This document shows, in pieces, positions 16,227 to 18,581 of a stretch of DNA of 18,581 bases. The position numbers and the translations under genes are program-made. The notes beneath the pieces were generated by a model, which saw nothing but the letters and a program-made list of their open reading frames with translations, was not told the origin of the DNA and ran no database searches. The stretch's first letter is position 1; every line of letters starts with the position of its first letter. The DNA lies in the NCBI GenBank assembly GCA_910583615.1, contig CAJTXP010000063.1, positions 1 to 18,581 of the forward strand. The letters run 5' to 3'. The stretch is from an uncultured Lachnospiraceae bacterium. Lineage in GTDB: Bacteria; Bacillota; Clostridia; Lachnospirales; Lachnospiraceae.

Positions 16227-17143
16227 ATGGAATTATTTACAAATGCCATGAATGGCCTGAATTTGGTTGTATGGTGTATGGGACTGGTGGTCCTGTGTCT
16301 GGGAGCCGGACTGTGGTTTTCGGTTCGGATGCGTTTTCCGCAGGTCCGTATGTTTAAAGAGATGGTTCATCTGCTGGTGCATGGGGAAAAATCTGATACG
16401 GGAATCACGACGTTTCAGGCGTTTGCAGCCACTGTGGGTTCCCGGGTAGGCATGGGAAATATTGCCGGAGTGGCGACAGCCATCTTTTTTGGCGGTCCCG
16501 GGGCGGTGTTCTGGATGTGGATTATCGCATTTATCGGTGCGAATATGATTCTGGTTGGCGCCATCTTCTGCATCGTATTTGGAATCGTAATCTGCGGAGG
16601 AATCAAACGGATTGCCAGCATTGCGGAATATATGGCTCCGGTCATGTGCGTGGTCTATGTCATCATGGCCGTATCCATCATTGCGATGAAGATCGGGCAG
16701 GTTCCGGGCGTATTGAAAATGATCGTGACTTCCGCATTTGGCATTCATCCGCTGTTTGGAGGCGTTCTCGGTTCAGCCATTTCCTGGGGCGTCAAACGTG
16801 GAATCTATTCCAACGAAGCAGGACAGGGATCCGGCGCTATCGTATCTGCAGCGGCGGAATGTTCCCATCCGGCAAAGCAGGGACTGGTGCAGGCATTTTC
16901 CGTCTACATCGATACGCTGATTGTCTGTACCTCTTCCGCGCTATCTGGACCATGGGTGATACGGGAGCCGGTATGATGGCATGGCTGAATATCGTGGCAA
17001 TCCTGCTGTTGTCAAAAAAGGGCGTTGCTTTGTTGAAAGACTATGAGGAGCAGAAAAAAGCCGGACAGGATCCGGTCTTTGATCCGGCGAAATTTGATAT
17101 TGAAGATACGACCGGGGTCTGGGAAAAATATCGGAAGCGATAA
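16227..17143 (+). pseudogene. Broken alanine/glycine:cation symporter (AGCS family), two internal deletions
   Basis: The first frame (16227-16976) reads 249 residues of a Na+-coupled alanine/glycine symporter: N-terminal helices, the family motif FQAFAATVGSRVGMGNIAGV (63-82), FFGGPGAVFWMW, then GVKRGIYSNEAGQGSGA and SHPAKQGLVQAFSVYIDT. Two parts are missing. After IIAFIGA (residue 105, near 16541) the sequence jumps in frame to a later helix (NMILVGAIFCIV), skipping the segment that normally begins SSAFVE. After CTSSAL (near 16941) it jumps out of frame. The true C-terminus continues in the +2-offset frame from IWTMGDTGAG (16943) to KYRKR and TAA 17141-17143. About 306 codons remain, against roughly 450-500 in intact members. 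ATG 16227 has AAGGAG 7 bases upstream, so it is probably still transcribed with the SHMT gene. A functional transporter is very unlikely. Confidence 0.85.
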
Positions 17144-17184
17144 TGAGAATTTAGAATATAACTACATAAAAAAGGAGAGCAGAT

Positions 17185-18444
17185 ATGTTAAGAGTAACAA
17201 GAAAGACGGATCCGGTTCTGGCCGGGCTGGTAGATGAGGAGTTAAAGCGGCAGGAGCATAATATTGAGATGATCGCTTCAGAAAGTACGGCGCCGCTGGC
17301 GGTGATGGAGCTGACGGGGAGCGTATTCACCAACAAGACGCTGGAGGGCTATCCGGGCAGGAGGTTCCAGGCGGGTTCCCACATTGCGGATCAGGTGGAG
17401 GAGATGGCGTGTGAGCGGGCGAAAAAGCTGTTCGGAGCAGACCATGCCAACGTACAGTCGTACTCCGGTTCTACGGCCAACTACAGTGTGTTCGCTTCGG
17501 TGTTGAACCCGGGAGATAAGGTGCTGAGCATGCGGCTGGATCAGGGCGGTCATTTGACTCACGGATCACCGGCCAACTGGGTAAGCAAAATCTATCAGTT
17601 TGAGTTTTATGCCATGGATCCGGAGACGGAGCTGATTGATTACGATGCACTGGATAAAAAAGCGAAAGAATATCAACCGAAGCTGATCATTGCCGGAGCC
17701 AGCTCTTATTCCCGTTTGATCGATTATGAACGGATTGCAAAAACCGCAAAGGAAGTGGGCGCTTATTTTATGGTAGATATGGCGCACATTGCAGGACTGG
17801 TGGCGGCAAAGGTGATTCCAAGCCCGATTCCCTATGCAGATTTTGTGACTTCCTCAACTACGAAGACCTTCTGCAGTGCCAGAAGCGGTATGGTATTCTG
17901 CAAGGCGGAACATGCAAAGCTTCTGGACAAAGGAACTTTTCCAGGAGCGCTGGGGTCCATTCAGCTGCATACAATGGCGGCAAAGGCGTGGTCCTTCCAG
18001 TATGCGGCTACGGAGGAATTCCGTGAGATTATGGAGCAGGTGGTAAAAAATGCAAAATGTCTGGCGGAGGAGCTGACAAAGTACGGTTTCCGTATTGTAA
18101 GCGGCGGGACGGATAACCATCTTCTGGTGGCAGATTTAAGGGCGAAAAAGATAACCGGAAAGGCGTTCCAGAATGCGCTGGATGCAGTCGGAATCACAGT
18201 CAATAAAAATATGATTCCGTTCGATCCGGAGAAACCCGGTGTGACCAGCGGAGTCCGGATCGGACTGACGGCCGTATCACAGAGAGGCTTGAAAGAGCCG
18301 GAGATCCGGGAAATCGCGGCGATTATGAATCAGGTGGCGGAGGCTCCGGAAGACGAAGCGAATCTGGCGGCCTGTAAAGAGAAAGCGGAGGCTCTGATTG
18401 CGCGGTTTCCGCTGTATCCGGCAGGGGCTTTTGAGGAAAAGTAA
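17185..18444 (+). CDS. Serine hydroxymethyltransferase family protein with a divergent active site
   Basis: A fold-type I PLP enzyme of 419 residues, collinear with GlyA over its whole length. Retained: E54 (E. coli E57), GGHLTHGS with H123 (H126), VDMAHIAG with D198/H201, the Schiff-base K227 (K229), SGGTDNHLL, GITVNKN.IPFDP, and R358 (R363), which binds the substrate carboxylate. Changed: T52 in place of Y55, F61-Q62 in place of Y64-Y65 (RRFQAGS for RRYYGGC), T226 in place of H228 (TTKT for THKT), CSARSG for RGPRGG, and GALGSIQ for GIQGGP. These sites shape catalysis and the folate pocket in true SHMT. The protein may be a folate-independent aldolase or transaldolase acting on a beta-hydroxy amino acid rather than GlyA; that is inference. 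ATG 17185 has AAAGGAG upstream. It sits 41 bp behind the symporter remnant, probably in one operon. Confidence 0.88.
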   Translation: MLRVTRKTDPVLAGLVDEELKRQEHNIEMIASESTAPLAVMELTGSVFTNKTLEGYPGRRFQAGSHIADQVEEMACERAKKLFGADHANVQSYSGSTANYSVFASVLNPGDKVLSMRLDQGGHLTHGSPANWVSKIYQFEFYAMDPETELIDYDALDKKAKEYQPKLIIAGASSYSRLIDYERIAKTAKEVGAYFMVDMAHIAGLVAAKVIPSPIPYADFVTSSTTKTFCSARSGMVFCKAEHAKLLDKGTFPGALGSIQLHTMAAKAWSFQYAATEEFREIMEQVVKNAKCLAEELTKYGFRIVSGGTDNHLLVADLRAKKITGKAFQNALDAVGITVNKNMIPFDPEKPGVTSGVRIGLTAVSQRGLKEPEIREIAAIMNQVAEAPEDEANLAACKEKAEALIARFPLYPAGAFEEK

Positions 18445-18499
18445 GCTTCGAAAAGGGTCGGCGGCCAGAAGAGTTCAGCCAAATACTTCTGTGGATGAA

Positions 18500-18544
18500 T
18501 TGACAAAAAGGCATCGGTTTTTTACAGTTATACTAAACACCGAT
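18500..18544 (+). promoter_or_regulatory. Candidate promoter with overlapping inverted repeat for a gene beyond the window
   Basis: A perfect TTGACA (18500-18505) is followed 17 bp later by TACAGT (18523-18528); a better TATACT (18529-18534) lies at the poor spacing of 23. ATCGGT (18513-18518) and ACCGAT (18539-18544) form an inverted repeat across the -10 region, suggesting an operator. No clear terminator for the SHMT gene is seen between 18445 and 18499. The window ends before any downstream start. Confidence 0.35.
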
Positions 18545-18581
18545 TAGATTTGCAGTTTATACTTTAGTTTTCATACAAAAA

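Overview
The window looks like chromosome of a gut-type Clostridia, most likely Lachnospiraceae. This is an inference from gene content: a fused clade-II FGAM synthase, a YolD/UvrX-type mutagenesis pair, an AAA-ATPase-like/PD-(D/E)XK gene and a YDG/Ig-type surface protein. GC is moderate and AGGAGG-type ribosome binding sites are strong. No rRNA, tRNA, CRISPR array or intact transposon was seen.

Layout. 1-163: two copies of a 66-bp tandem repeat with an internal inverted repeat. 264-4268: a 1334-residue secreted, membrane-anchored surface protein with ten copies of an 11-residue Thr/Gly repeat, closed by a long hairpin terminator. 4392-4514: two promoter-like sites sharing an 11-mer. 4585-8328: purL, apparently monocistronic, followed by a 12-bp-stem terminator. 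8437-9733: a patchy stretch with a 39-codon orphan ORF, a FecR-type lipoprotein gene, an out-of-frame tail or mini-ORF after it, and a further coding-like scrap.

9734-11688 (minus): a Y-family translesion polymerase translationally coupled (ATGA overlap) to a YolD-like protein, with a near-consensus LexA box in its promoter. Divergent from it, 11879-14131 encodes RecQ, so the two form a DNA-damage block around a 190-bp intergenic region. 14186-15898 (minus): an AAA-ATPase-like/PD-(D/E)XK gene with a TTG start and its own promoter, flanked by hairpin terminators.

16227-18444: an alanine/glycine:cation symporter gene broken by two internal deletions, then 41 bp later a serine hydroxymethyltransferase (SHMT) homologue. 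That homologue keeps the PLP machinery but lacks several residues normally used for folate-dependent SHMT chemistry. The pair reads as an amino-acid uptake and use operon whose transporter has decayed. The most interesting observations are the divergent SHMT, the decayed symporter beside it, and the disrupted 3' end of the FecR gene.
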